From Spirosoma telluris (GTDB lineage: Bacteria > Bacteroidota > Bacteroidia > Cytophagales > Spirosomataceae), in NCBI GenBank assembly GCA_003259005.1, contig QLII01000001.1, positions 6,997,001 to 7,061,000 on the forward strand: a DNA stretch of 64,000 nucleotides, in the 5' to 3' direction. Both the position numbers and the translations under genes were made by a program. Under the pieces are notes generated by a model that was not told the DNA's origin, did not search any database, and saw only the letters and a program-made list of their open reading frames with translations. Below, piece after piece: positions 20,216 to 28,071 of the stretch (its first letter is position 1; every line of letters begins with the position of its first letter).

Positions 20216-20689
20216 ATGAAAACAAAATGGCTTTTTCCGCATCGTTTCCGGCTGATTGGCTGGTTGATTTTCGTTCCGTCAACTATGCTGGGTTTGGCGG
20301 CTTTATACGCTAATTTTAAGATTAGCTGGTTAACTGCCCACTGGCTGAGTGAGTCAATGACGATAACGTCAGGTAATTCGATAACGCACTTAATGGATAA
20401 TCAGGACCTTACCGATGAAGTAGCCGCTATTGGTGTCATTATAGGTCTGATATTTATCGCCTTTTCACGCGAGAAAGTAGAAGATGAAATGATCAGTCAA
20501 TTAAGGCTTGAGGCACTACAATGGAGCGTTTATGTGAATTACATTATTCTCGCAATTGCTATTTTGACGGTTTATGATACAGCCTTTTTTAACGTCATGA
20601 TCTACAATATGTTCACCGTATTACTGGTCTTTATTCTTCGGTTTCGATGGCTCATTTATCGAAATAATCATACGCTATTGGCTCTATGA
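20216..20689 (+). CDS. Small membrane protein paired with an XRE regulator
   Basis: A 157-residue protein from the ATG at 20216. Four hydrophobic segments are visible: about 13-31 (LIGWLIFVPSTMLGLAALY), 66-82 (AIGVIIGLIFIAFSR), 105-122 (VNYIILAIAILTVY) and 128-143 (MIYNMFTVLLVFIL). I do not recognise a named family. Its stop overlaps the start of the XRE gene by four bases (ATGA), so the two are translated together. Pairs of a small membrane protein and a tiny XRE regulator are common in bacteria; the membrane protein may sense or act while the regulator controls the pair. Confidence 0.8.
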   Translation: MKTKWLFPHRFRLIGWLIFVPSTMLGLAALYANFKISWLTAHWLSESMTITSGNSITHLMDNQDLTDEVAAIGVIIGLIFIAFSREKVEDEMISQLRLEALQWSVYVNYIILAIAILTVYDTAFFNVMIYNMFTVLLVFILRFRWLIYRNNHTLLAL

Positions 20690-20886
20690 AAAACCGGCTT
20701 AAAGTAGAACGGGCTGAGCAAAACCTATCCCAGGCCGACCTGGCCGACCGCATTGGCGTAAGCCGACAAACCATTAACTCGATTGAAACAGGGCGTTATG
20801 TTCCTTCCACGATTTTGTCACTAAAACTGGCTCAGGTGTTTGGTAAGCCGGTAGAGCATATCTTTACGCTCGAAGAGACTGATTGA
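20686..20886 (+). CDS. Small XRE-family transcriptional regulator
   Basis: A 66-residue DNA-binding protein made up almost only of a Cro/cI-type helix-turn-helix (LSQADLADRIGVSRQTINSIETG, about residues 14-36), followed by VFGKPVEHIFTLEE. This compact form is found as the partner of small membrane proteins. It overlaps the upstream gene by four bases. The palindrome over the shared promoter at 20185-20200 is its likely operator, which would make the pair self-regulating. Confidence 0.9.
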   Translation: MKNRLKVERAEQNLSQADLADRIGVSRQTINSIETGRYVPSTILSLKLAQVFGKPVEHIFTLEETD

Positions 20887-20890
20887 TACG

Positions 20891-21461
20891 ATGCCGAATT
20901 TGTATATACTTGCTGGTTGTAACGGCGCAGGAAAAACGTCTGTTGCATATACCTTGTTACCCGAAATAATTGCATGCAGAATTTGTTAATGCGGACGAAA
21001 TTGCTCGTGGCTTGTCGCCGTTCAACGTTGAGTCAGTTGCTTTTGAAGCTGGGCGTATCATGCTGGAACGTATTGATTACCTCATTGGGAAACGAGTAGA
21101 TTTTGCGCTTGAAACAACATTGTCAACTCGTTCTTACTGTCAGCTTATTCGGCGGGTTAAACCGCTTGGCTATACAATCACTCTTGTGTATTCCTGCCTA
21201 GATTCGGTTGAACTGGCAAAGGAGAGGGTGAAATCAAGAGTTGAACAGGGTGGGCATGATATACCTCCTGAGGTAATCGAACGTCGTTATTATCGTAGTT
21301 TGAAAAATCTTGTTAACTTGTATCTACCAATCTGCGATACTTGGATTATCGTTGATAACTCACTAAGTGAGTTACGACTAGTAGCAGAAGGGAATGGTTT
21401 AGATTATTCTGTTATTAATCATACAATTTGGTTTTGGCTTCAAGGATATGGAAAAAATTAG
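20891..21461 (+). pseudogene. Zeta-toxin-family kinase, frame-broken near codon 26
   Basis: The ATG at 20891 opens MPNLYILAGCNGAGKTSVAY with a perfect Walker A motif, but this frame ends at 20987-20989. The rest, from about 20970, continues in the next frame as HAEFVNADEIARGLSPFN, then ALETTLSTRSY and a kinase body to 21461, as in zeta/UDP-N-acetylglucosamine kinase-like toxins. A stop (TAA, 20967) sits directly upstream in the second frame. Joining needs one base fewer in AATAAT at 20965-20970 (giving PEILHAEF) or two more; this differs from the missing-G/C pattern of the other breaks, so it may be a real inactivation. A 51-residue ORF overlaps its end. Confidence 0.8.
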
Positions 21462-21603
21462 TGTAGTAACCGATACGGAAAAGCTGTTTAAAGGTGCGCA
21501 GTTAGCGATTAAAAATATTATTGAAAAAGCTAAACGCGATGATCGAACGTTAGTTGTCTCACGGGATGGCAAACCTGTGCGCATCAAAGCCCGCGACCTG
21601 TAG
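21448..21603 (+). CDS. 51-residue protein overlapping the zeta toxin gene, possible antitoxin
   Basis: The ATG at 21448 lies inside the last codons of the toxin gene (14-base overlap), and the ORF runs to TAG at 21601-21603. The protein starts MEKISVVTDTEKLFKG, has a basic helical middle and ends VSRDGKPVRIKARDL. Size, charge and tight overlap fit the second gene of a toxin-antitoxin operon. I do not recognise the family with certainty; the antitoxin role is inferred from position. A terminator follows at 21631. Confidence 0.65.
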   Translation: MEKISVVTDTEKLFKGAQLAIKNIIEKAKRDDRTLVVSRDGKPVRIKARDL

Positions 21604-21630
21604 AGCCCAACTTTATAAAATACACTCACT

Positions 21631-21660
21631 AAAACGCTCACTCAGCATGGGCGTTTTTTT
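21631..21660 (+). terminator. Terminator after the zeta/51-aa pair
   Basis: AAAACGC (21631-21637) pairs with GCGTTTT (21651-21657) around a 13-base loop, ending in a run of T. Confidence 0.7.
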
Positions 21661-21726
21661 GTTGGTGGCCCAATCGGTCCTATCGCTATCTTTACGATTA
21701 TCAATTTCTCTTAGCTTATCAACAAC

Positions 21727-23640
21727 ATGAAACACTGGCTGTACGCACTGCTCGCGTTTGTCATCACCGTTCCGGCTCAGGCACAACTCACATCAACCGC
21801 TAATTTCGTTCGGGATAATTATCAGAAAACGGAGTACAAAATCCCAATGCGCGACGGTACAAAACTGCACACAACCGTTTACGTCCCGAAAGATGCTTCA
21901 GTGACGGTGAAATACCCGTTTATGATTCAGCGGACGTGCTACAGTGTAGCCCCTTACGGGCCCGATACCTATCCGGCACAGGTTGGTCCGTCGGGGACGC
22001 TCATGCGCGATAAGTTTATCTTCGTGTATCAGGACGTCCGGGGGCGTTGGGCATCCGAAGGCACCTGGACGAACATGACCCCAACCGTAACTGACCAGCA
22101 GCCCGTTGTGGCAGCGAAGGGTAAAAAGAAGGTTACGAAACCTACCAGCATCACCCTCGTCGATGAGAGTTCGGATACCTACGATACCATTGAGTGGCTT
22201 CTTAAAAATATACCGAACAACAATGGTCGGGTGGGGCAGTGGGGCATTAGCTATCCCGGTTTTTATACCATTGCCGGTGCTGTAGCGGCTCATCCGGCTC
22301 TGAAAGCCTCATCGCCACAAGCGCCTATCTCAGACTTCTTCTTCGACGATTTTCACCACAACGGCGCATTTATTCAGGCGTATCTGTTTACATACCCTGT
22401 TTTTGGGGTTCAGCATCCGCAGCCCACCACCCAGGCCTGGTACAACAACGATTTCATCAACACGAAATCAAAAGACGGTTTTCAGTGGCAGTTAGATCTT
22501 GGCCCACTCAAAAATGTTGATAAGTACTACAAGGATAATTTCTATTGGCAGGAAACCGTCAACCACCCGAACTACGATGAATTCTGGCAAAAGCGAAGCA
22601 TCATTCCACACCTCAAAAACATCCGCCACGCCATGATGACGGTTGGCGGCTGGTTCGATGCGGAGGATTTGCCGGGTCCACTGAACATTTATAAAACGGT
22701 TGAGAAAAATAACCCCGGCATCTATAACACGCTGGTCATGGGGCCGTTCGGGCATGGTCGCTGGTCGCACGAGACGGGGCACACGCTGCATAGCAATGTC
22801 TATTTTGGAGACAGTATTGCCACTTTCTACCAACGCAACATCGAGGCCAAATTCTTTACGCACTTCCTAAAAGGAGCGGGCGATGGCAAAACAGGGTTAC
22901 CGGAGGCTTACCTGTTCAATACGGGCCGGAACGAGTGGAAAACGTTCGATAAATGGCCTGCTGCCAATGCCCAGTCGATGCAGTTTTTCCTGGCCAGTAA
23001 TGGGAAACTGGCGCAACAGGCTGGCAATGCGTACTCAGAATTTGTGAGTGACCCGATGAAGCCGGTACCTTATACCGAAGACATTACGACGACTCAGGGC
23101 TTTACACCATTCAACTACATGTCGGAAGATCAGCGGTTTGCGGGTCGGCGGCCGGATGTGCTGACCTTCCAAACCGATGTCCTGACCGACGATTTGACGT
23201 TGGGTGGTGAAATCATGGCGAAACTCAAAGTCAGTACCACCGGAACTGATGCCGATTGGGTTGTAAAACTGATCGACGTCTATCCGCCCGACGAACCGAA
23301 TCATCCGTACATGCCCAACAAGAATATTACCCTCGGTAATTATCAGCAAATGGTTCGTTCAGAGGTGATGCGGGGGCGGTTCCGCAATTCATTCGAGAAA
23401 CCTGAACCTTTTAAACCGGGTGAAGTAACCGATGTGAACTTTCGTTTGCAGGATGTATTGCATACGTTCAAAAAAGGCCATCGGGTCATGATTCAGGTAC
23501 AAAGCACCTGGTTTCCATTGATCGACCGTAATCCACAGACCTATGTGGATAACATCTTCAAGGCCGATGAAAAAGACTTTCAAAAAGCCACACACCGGGT
23601 GTACGATAGTTCGGTAATTGAAGTACAGGTACTGAAATAA
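21727..23640 (+). CDS. CocE/NonD-family hydrolase (X-Pro dipeptidyl-peptidase S15 type)
   Basis: A 637-residue secreted alpha/beta hydrolase with signal peptide (LLAFVITVPAQAQ). N-terminal motifs are RDGTKLHTTVYVPK and VYQDVRGRWASEG; the nucleophile Ser lies in QWGISYPGF near residue 180, and the acid/His region includes GGWFDAEDLPGP and GPFGHGRWSH. The C-terminal ~200 residues form the jelly-roll seen in cocaine esterase and glutaryl-7-ACA acylases. A lysine/valine-rich insertion near residues 120-140 (AAKGKKKVTK) is unusual. A TATCTTTA box at 21687-21694 may serve as -7 element. It probably cleaves peptides or esters in the periplasm; substrate unknown. Confidence 0.9.
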   Translation: MKHWLYALLAFVITVPAQAQLTSTANFVRDNYQKTEYKIPMRDGTKLHTTVYVPKDASVTVKYPFMIQRTCYSVAPYGPDTYPAQVGPSGTLMRDKFIFVYQDVRGRWASEGTWTNMTPTVTDQQPVVAAKGKKKVTKPTSITLVDESSDTYDTIEWLLKNIPNNNGRVGQWGISYPGFYTIAGAVAAHPALKASSPQAPISDFFFDDFHHNGAFIQAYLFTYPVFGVQHPQPTTQAWYNNDFINTKSKDGFQWQLDLGPLKNVDKYYKDNFYWQETVNHPNYDEFWQKRSIIPHLKNIRHAMMTVGGWFDAEDLPGPLNIYKTVEKNNPGIYNTLVMGPFGHGRWSHETGHTLHSNVYFGDSIATFYQRNIEAKFFTHFLKGAGDGKTGLPEAYLFNTGRNEWKTFDKWPAANAQSMQFFLASNGKLAQQAGNAYSEFVSDPMKPVPYTEDITTTQGFTPFNYMSEDQRFAGRRPDVLTFQTDVLTDDLTLGGEIMAKLKVSTTGTDADWVVKLIDVYPPDEPNHPYMPNKNITLGNYQQMVRSEVMRGRFRNSFEKPEPFKPGEVTDVNFRLQDVLHTFKKGHRVMIQVQSTWFPLIDRNPQTYVDNIFKADEKDFQKATHRVYDSSVIEVQVLK

Positions 23641-23694
23641 AACCTGTTGCTTCGTTGTTAGGTTGTACCCATACAATCGACTAATTATCTGTTT

Positions 23695-23976
23695 ATGAAA
23701 GCCATCTGGAACGGCCAAACCATTGCCGAAAGTAACGACACTGTCGTAGTTGAGAACAATCACTATTTCCCGAAAGAATCGGTGAAGCCTGAGTATCTTT
23801 CTGACAGCCAAACGCATACAACCTGCCCCTGGAAAGGACTGGCCTCGTATTATTCGCTGACCGTAGACGGCAAAACGAACACCGATGCGGCCTGGTATTA
23901 TCCCGATCCTAAATCGGCCGCCAGCCAGATCAAAGACCGGGTAGCCTTCTGGAAGGGTGTTACCATTACCGAATGA
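23695..23976 (+). CDS. DUF427-family protein
   Basis: A 93-residue protein with the DUF427 core: MKAIWNGQTIAES, NHYFPKESV, then THTTCPWKGLASYYSL and AAWYYPDPK. These proteins are small, cytoplasmic and of unknown function; the invariant CPWKG motif is present. Its stop codon overlaps the start of the ABC ATPase gene by four bases, so it heads the transporter operon here. Confidence 0.9.
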   Translation: MKAIWNGQTIAESNDTVVVENNHYFPKESVKPEYLSDSQTHTTCPWKGLASYYSLTVDGKTNTDAAWYYPDPKSAASQIKDRVAFWKGVTITE

Positions 23977-24707
23977 TCGAGATTCAAAACCTGACCAAAC
24001 GATTTGAGTCGCACACGGCGGTGGACGGTGTTTCGCTGAACGTGGGGTCGGGCGAAACACTTGTGTTACTCGGAACCAGCGGCTGCGGTAAAACGACTAC
24101 GCTCAAAATGATTAACCGCCTGATCGAACCCACCAGCGGTTCAATCAGGGTAGCAAATGTAGACGTTCGGCAGCAACCCGGCCCTGAACTCCGTCGACAG
24201 ATCGGTTATGTGATTCAGGATGGGGGCCTGTTTCCGCATTACACCGTTGCCGAAGCCATTGCCACCGTACCGAAGCTCCTGGGCTGGGAACCGAGCGAAA
24301 TTCAGAAGCGAACTCATGAACTAATTGACAAGCTTCAGTTACCCAAATCGGTTTTGAATCGCTATCCCTCCGAACTAAGTGGTGGTCAGCGCCAGCGGGT
24401 TGGACTGGCGCGGGCATTAGCGGCTAAACCCCCGGTGGTTCTTATGGACGAGCCATTTGGGGCACTCGACCCCTTTACCCGTCGACACGTCCGGCGGGAG
24501 CTGTTTGGTCTGAATGAATTAAAGGAAACAACCGTCGTACTCGTCACACACGATGTTAGCGAAGCCCTCGAACTGGCCGACCGTATTGCGTTAATGGACA
24601 AAGGCCGAATCGTTCAGATTGGTCCACCTGCTGAGTTGGTGAAACAACCTGCCAACGATTTCGTTCGGGATTTTCTGGACGATAAACCCCGCCGTCTGCA
24701 TGACTGA
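23973..24707 (+). CDS. Glycine betaine/choline-type ABC transporter ATP-binding protein
   Basis: A 244-residue ATPase of the OpuCA/ProV branch without the C-terminal CBS domains. Walker A is GTSGCGKTT at about 34-42, the Q-loop sits in GYVIQDGGLFPHYT, the signature is LSGGQRQRVGLARAL, and Walker B is VVLMDEPFGALDP with the switch His in VLVTHDVSEA. It overlaps DUF427 by four bases and the permease gene by eight, a tight three-gene operon. It probably powers uptake of a compatible solute. Confidence 0.93.
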   Translation: MIEIQNLTKRFESHTAVDGVSLNVGSGETLVLLGTSGCGKTTTLKMINRLIEPTSGSIRVANVDVRQQPGPELRRQIGYVIQDGGLFPHYTVAEAIATVPKLLGWEPSEIQKRTHELIDKLQLPKSVLNRYPSELSGGQRQRVGLARALAAKPPVVLMDEPFGALDPFTRRHVRRELFGLNELKETTVVLVTHDVSEALELADRIALMDKGRIVQIGPPAELVKQPANDFVRDFLDDKPRRLHD

Positions 24708-26259
24708 TTTCTTTACGTTCATCCGTGACCATGCCGATAAATTGTTGGAGCAGACGTTAACGCACATTGGGTTGACGTTTGTATCCCTGTTGCTGGCTCT
24801 GCTGATTGGCGTTCCGCTTGGTATTCTGATTTCAAGGCGAACCAAGTTAGCCAGTAGTGTGCTGGGCGTGGCTGGTGTGTTGCAAACGGTGCCGAGTGTT
24901 GCCCTGCTGGGCTTCCTGATTCCTTTATTGGGGATTGGCGTTGGCCCTGCTCTGGTGGCCCTGTTTCTGTATGCGCTGTTGCCCATTATTCGGAATACGT
25001 ACGTCGGCATTACGGAGGTTAGTCCATTCGTAAAGGAGGCCGCAAAGGGAGTCGGTATGACGGATAATCAGATTTTGACCAAAGTGGAATTGCCACTTGC
25101 ACTGCCGGTTATTTTTGCGGGAGTTCGTACCGCAACGGTCATCAATGTGGGCGTAGCAACGCTGGCGGCCTACGTAGCGGCTGGTGGATTAGGCGAGTTT
25201 ATTTTCAGCGGAATTGCGCTCAGCAATGTAAACATGATGCTGGCGGGTGCCATTCCGGCTGCACTACTGGCGGTTGGGTTCGATTTTGGGCTGGCCCGAT
25301 TGCAGCGATTGTCAGTTAAGAAACTTCGTATTGGTGCACTGGCTTTCCTGATACTGGTTCCATTCTTATCTGCTTTTTATTTGTTGCCTGGGCGGGAGGA
25401 TAAACTCATTGCGGGCTTTGCCCACGAGTTTTATGGTCGTGCCGACGGTTATCCGGGTTTGCAGAAAACCTATGGTCTACAGGTACGACCCCGATTGATC
25501 GACCAGAACCTAATGTATGAGGCTATTCATCAGGGCCAAGTGGATATCATCAGCGGCTACTCGACCGATGGCCGGATTAAAGCCTTTGACTTACTGGTTC
25601 TGGCTGACAATCGACATGCGTTCCCCCCCTACGGTGCCGCCCCGGTTGTTCGGCAGGCTACGTTGAATCGCTATCCTGATTTTGGGCCAACCCTGGATAA
25701 GCTAGCGGGTAAACTAACCGATTCAGTGATGACGGCCCTGAACTACCAGGCCGACTATAAAAAAGAAGCCCCGGAAGCCATAGCGCGTGAATTTCTGAAA
25801 CAGGCAGGTCTATATAAAACACCAAAACCGGGGGAACGAACTGAAACCGTAGTGATGGGGTCAAAGGTGTTTACGGAACAGTATATTCTGGCCGAGATTT
25901 ACCGTCAACTGATTGAAGGCCAAACGCCCTTGCGCGTCGTGACGAAAACGGGATTGGGTGGTACACAAATTTGCTTCGATGCGCTACGTACAGGGGCCAT
26001 TGATTTTTACCCCGAGTACACGGGTACGGGTTTGCTGGTTATTTTGCAACCGTCAGCAAGTACGTTGCAACACCTGCCCATGCAGTCAGATTCGGTGTAT
26101 CAGTTTGTCCGTCAGCAGTTTCAGGAGAAGTATAAATTAGATTGGTTAAAGCCACTGGGTTTCAATAACAGCTATTGCCTGATGATGCGTCGGGAGCAGG
26201 CAAAGCAATTAGGCATCCAGTCGATTGCCGATTTGGTAAAGTATCTGGGCGAAAAGTAA
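24700..26259 (+). CDS. ABC permease fused to its substrate-binding protein (OpuC-like)
   Basis: A 519-residue fusion. Residues ~1-215 are a BPD-type permease with five or six membrane spans, the EAA-like loop EVSPFVKEAAKGVGM, and AYVAAGGLGEFIF. A linking hydrophobic helix (about 211-228, ALAFLILVPFLSAFYLLP) anchors an OpuAC-type binding domain (to the end), which has PEYTGTGL, the typical ligand-pocket motif, and a repeat of the fold (DIISGYSTDGRIKAFD). In other bacteria these are two proteins. The binding domain would face the periplasm. Likely substrates are glycine betaine, choline or related solutes. Confidence 0.92.
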   Translation: MTDFFTFIRDHADKLLEQTLTHIGLTFVSLLLALLIGVPLGILISRRTKLASSVLGVAGVLQTVPSVALLGFLIPLLGIGVGPALVALFLYALLPIIRNTYVGITEVSPFVKEAAKGVGMTDNQILTKVELPLALPVIFAGVRTATVINVGVATLAAYVAAGGLGEFIFSGIALSNVNMMLAGAIPAALLAVGFDFGLARLQRLSVKKLRIGALAFLILVPFLSAFYLLPGREDKLIAGFAHEFYGRADGYPGLQKTYGLQVRPRLIDQNLMYEAIHQGQVDIISGYSTDGRIKAFDLLVLADNRHAFPPYGAAPVVRQATLNRYPDFGPTLDKLAGKLTDSVMTALNYQADYKKEAPEAIAREFLKQAGLYKTPKPGERTETVVMGSKVFTEQYILAEIYRQLIEGQTPLRVVTKTGLGGTQICFDALRTGAIDFYPEYTGTGLLVILQPSASTLQHLPMQSDSVYQFVRQQFQEKYKLDWLKPLGFNNSYCLMMRREQAKQLGIQSIADLVKYLGEK

Positions 26260-26302
26260 AGTTAGTCCAGTGAACGTTGAAAAATTAATGCAAGAGACCT
26301 TT

Positions 26303-26376
26303 GTTCGATCCCTACAGGGTCGTATGTTTATAGCTCAACGCATTTCTATAAACATACGACCCTGTAGGGGTCGAAC
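26303..26376. repeat. 31-bp inverted repeat after the ABC operon
   Basis: 26303-26333 pairs with 26346-26376 with a single mismatch around a 12-base loop. The arm contains CCTACAGGGTCGTATG, itself partly palindromic. It lies 43 bases after the permease stop. Confidence 0.8.
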
Positions 26377-26421
26377 TATGATTTAAAGAACTTGCCAACA
26401 GAAAATTAACGCAGATAAGTT

Positions 26422-26526
26422 ATGAAATCGAAAAGCCTATTTTCGCAACTGAAGCGGGCAAGAACAGGCTTGACGAAGTTTTTGCGTGATGTAAAGCGGG
26501 GCATACTAAAAGCTGATATCGTGTAG
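26422..26526 (+). CDS. Possible 34-residue basic protein
   Basis: An ATG-initiated ORF of 34 codons in the 301-base gap before the DUF1572 gene. The peptide starts MKSKSLFSQLKRARTGL and is strongly basic with an amphipathic character (KFLRDVKRGI). There is no recognisable family or promoter, and ORFs this short arise by chance; the regular Lys/Arg spacing is the only sign in its favour. The rest of the gap holds the repeat at 26303-26376. Confidence 0.3.
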   Translation: MKSKSLFSQLKRARTGLTKFLRDVKRGILKADIV

Positions 26527-26560
26527 ATAATTGCAGTCCTGATTAATTTGATACAAAACG

Positions 26561-27145
26561 ATGAATGTGCCATCTAATAAGCCTCTGAGTACAGATTATC
26601 TGGAAAGCGTAAAAAAGCAGTTTCTCTATTACAAACTGCTTGGTGAAAAGACCATGGCCCAGGTGCCCGATGACGCTCTCTTCTGGCAGTACAATTCAGA
26701 GAGTAATAGTATTGCGCTCATTGTAAAGCATCTATGGGGTAATATGCTCTCTCGTTGGACCGATTTCTTAACAACTGATGGCGAAAAGGAATGGCGGAAT
26801 CGTGATGCTGAGTTTGAGAACGACATTTCGACAAGAGATGAATTACTGGCCAGATGGAATGCCGGATGGACTTGTTTATTCGCGTCTATTGATTCACTAA
26901 CCGATGAGGACCTACAGAAAGAAATCTTCATTCGAAATATGGGCCATTCTGTACTAGAGGCTATTAACCGGCAACTGGCACACTATCCATATCACGTCGG
27001 TCAGATTGTTTTTATCGGGAAGATGGTTTGTGGGGAAAAGTGGCACTCGCTTTCCATTCCGCGTGGAAATTCAGTAGATTATAATTCGGACAAGTTCGCT
27101 CAACCGAAACGTAAAGAACATTTCACCGATGAGTTCATGCGCTAA
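26561..27145 (+). CDS. DUF1572/DinB-like protein
   Basis: A 194-residue four-helix-bundle protein of the DUF1572 (DinB-like) group: SVKKQFLYYKLLGEKTMAQV, then the metal-site His in SIALIVKHLWGNMLSRWTDFLT, and a second pair in RQLAHYPYHVGQIVFIGK. The conserved histidines would form a divalent-metal site. Family members include thiol-dependent transferases and damage-induced proteins; no specific function can be given. It is convergent with the homogentisate cluster, 20 bases from the end of the flavin reductase gene. Confidence 0.88.
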   Translation: MNVPSNKPLSTDYLESVKKQFLYYKLLGEKTMAQVPDDALFWQYNSESNSIALIVKHLWGNMLSRWTDFLTTDGEKEWRNRDAEFENDISTRDELLARWNAGWTCLFASIDSLTDEDLQKEIFIRNMGHSVLEAINRQLAHYPYHVGQIVFIGKMVCGEKWHSLSIPRGNSVDYNSDKFAQPKRKEHFTDEFMR

Positions 27146-27165
27146 CCGTTGTTAAATCAGGTTAA

Positions 27166-28071
27166 TTAGTTACCTACTCCGCCCGCCAGCAACGTCAGCC
27201 ATGCTTCGTTTACCTTGTTTTCAGCCAGTAATTGTTTCGCCCGAAGGTGCAGCAAATCAGGTAAATACTGGCACCCGTTTTGGGCTTCATCGAACAGGTC
27301 ATTCAGCACACCCGATATCCGAAAAGCATCTATTTCCTCCTTTGTTGGTGGGCTGATGAAACTGCCTAATTTCCCCAAATCATTGCCCGATAAAATAGCA
27401 CTGTTACGTATGGCTGAGGGGATTTGATCAATCCCCATTCCCATCTGGGGTCGGCTGACGGCAAACAACGCATCGGCGTTTGCCCGACTGTACCAGTCGC
27501 CACCAAGCCTTCCAACTAAATCAACGCGCGCCTGGTCAATGCCGCCTGTATCGTTAAAAATGGAATCCTGAAAATGCGCCAGCACGACTTCGCAGATCAC
27601 TAAATAGCCTGTTCCTGGCGCATTGTCTGACTGGTCGTTTGTGTTGATAATCTGCTTCACCACGCACTCATACGAAGCGGGTGATTCGGCTACTCTCGGC
27701 GGACGAACTCGCTCGGAAGGAATGGCTGTAAATCCAGCTTTCTCAAACTCATTGATACCCCGTTCAAACTCGGCACTAGCCAGGGATGCCTGCTCCACCA
27801 TGGGATAGTTCACTACGTTAATAACCACTTCGCCTACTTCCTCCAGGTTGAGAAGGGTATGCTTTTTGTGCCCATGCCGGTTTATCGTTGGGGCGAAAAC
27901 CAGCGTAGGTGGGTTATAACTGAACATGTTGAAAAAACTGAACGGACTCAGGTTGACATTGCCCCTGGAGTCAACCGTACTGGCAAACGCAATCGGGCGC
28001 GGGCCAATGGTGCTAATCATATAGCGATAAAACTCGTTGGGCTTTACGTCGGCAGGGTTGATGGTTTTCAT
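27166..28071 (-). CDS. Flavin reductase-like protein in the tyrosine degradation cluster
   Basis: A 301-residue protein. The first ~200 residues are a flavin reductase-like FMN-binding split barrel (YRYMISTIGPRPIAFASTVD, then NLSPFSFFNMFSYNPPTLVF), and a C-terminal extension of about 100 residues (from SRPQMGMGIDQIP) is helical. It overlaps fahA by four bases and so is co-translated with it. Its job in the pathway is not established; in Bacteroidota it often accompanies fahA and hmgA. Confidence 0.85.
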   Translation of the reverse strand: MKTINPADVKPNEFYRYMISTIGPRPIAFASTVDSRGNVNLSPFSFFNMFSYNPPTLVFAPTINRHGHKKHTLLNLEEVGEVVINVVNYPMVEQASLASAEFERGINEFEKAGFTAIPSERVRPPRVAESPASYECVVKQIINTNDQSDNAPGTGYLVICEVVLAHFQDSIFNDTGGIDQARVDLVGRLGGDWYSRANADALFAVSRPQMGMGIDQIPSAIRNSAILSGNDLGKLGSFISPPTKEEIDAFRISGVLNDLFDEAQNGCQYLPDLLHLRAKQLLAENKVNEAWLTLLAGGVGN

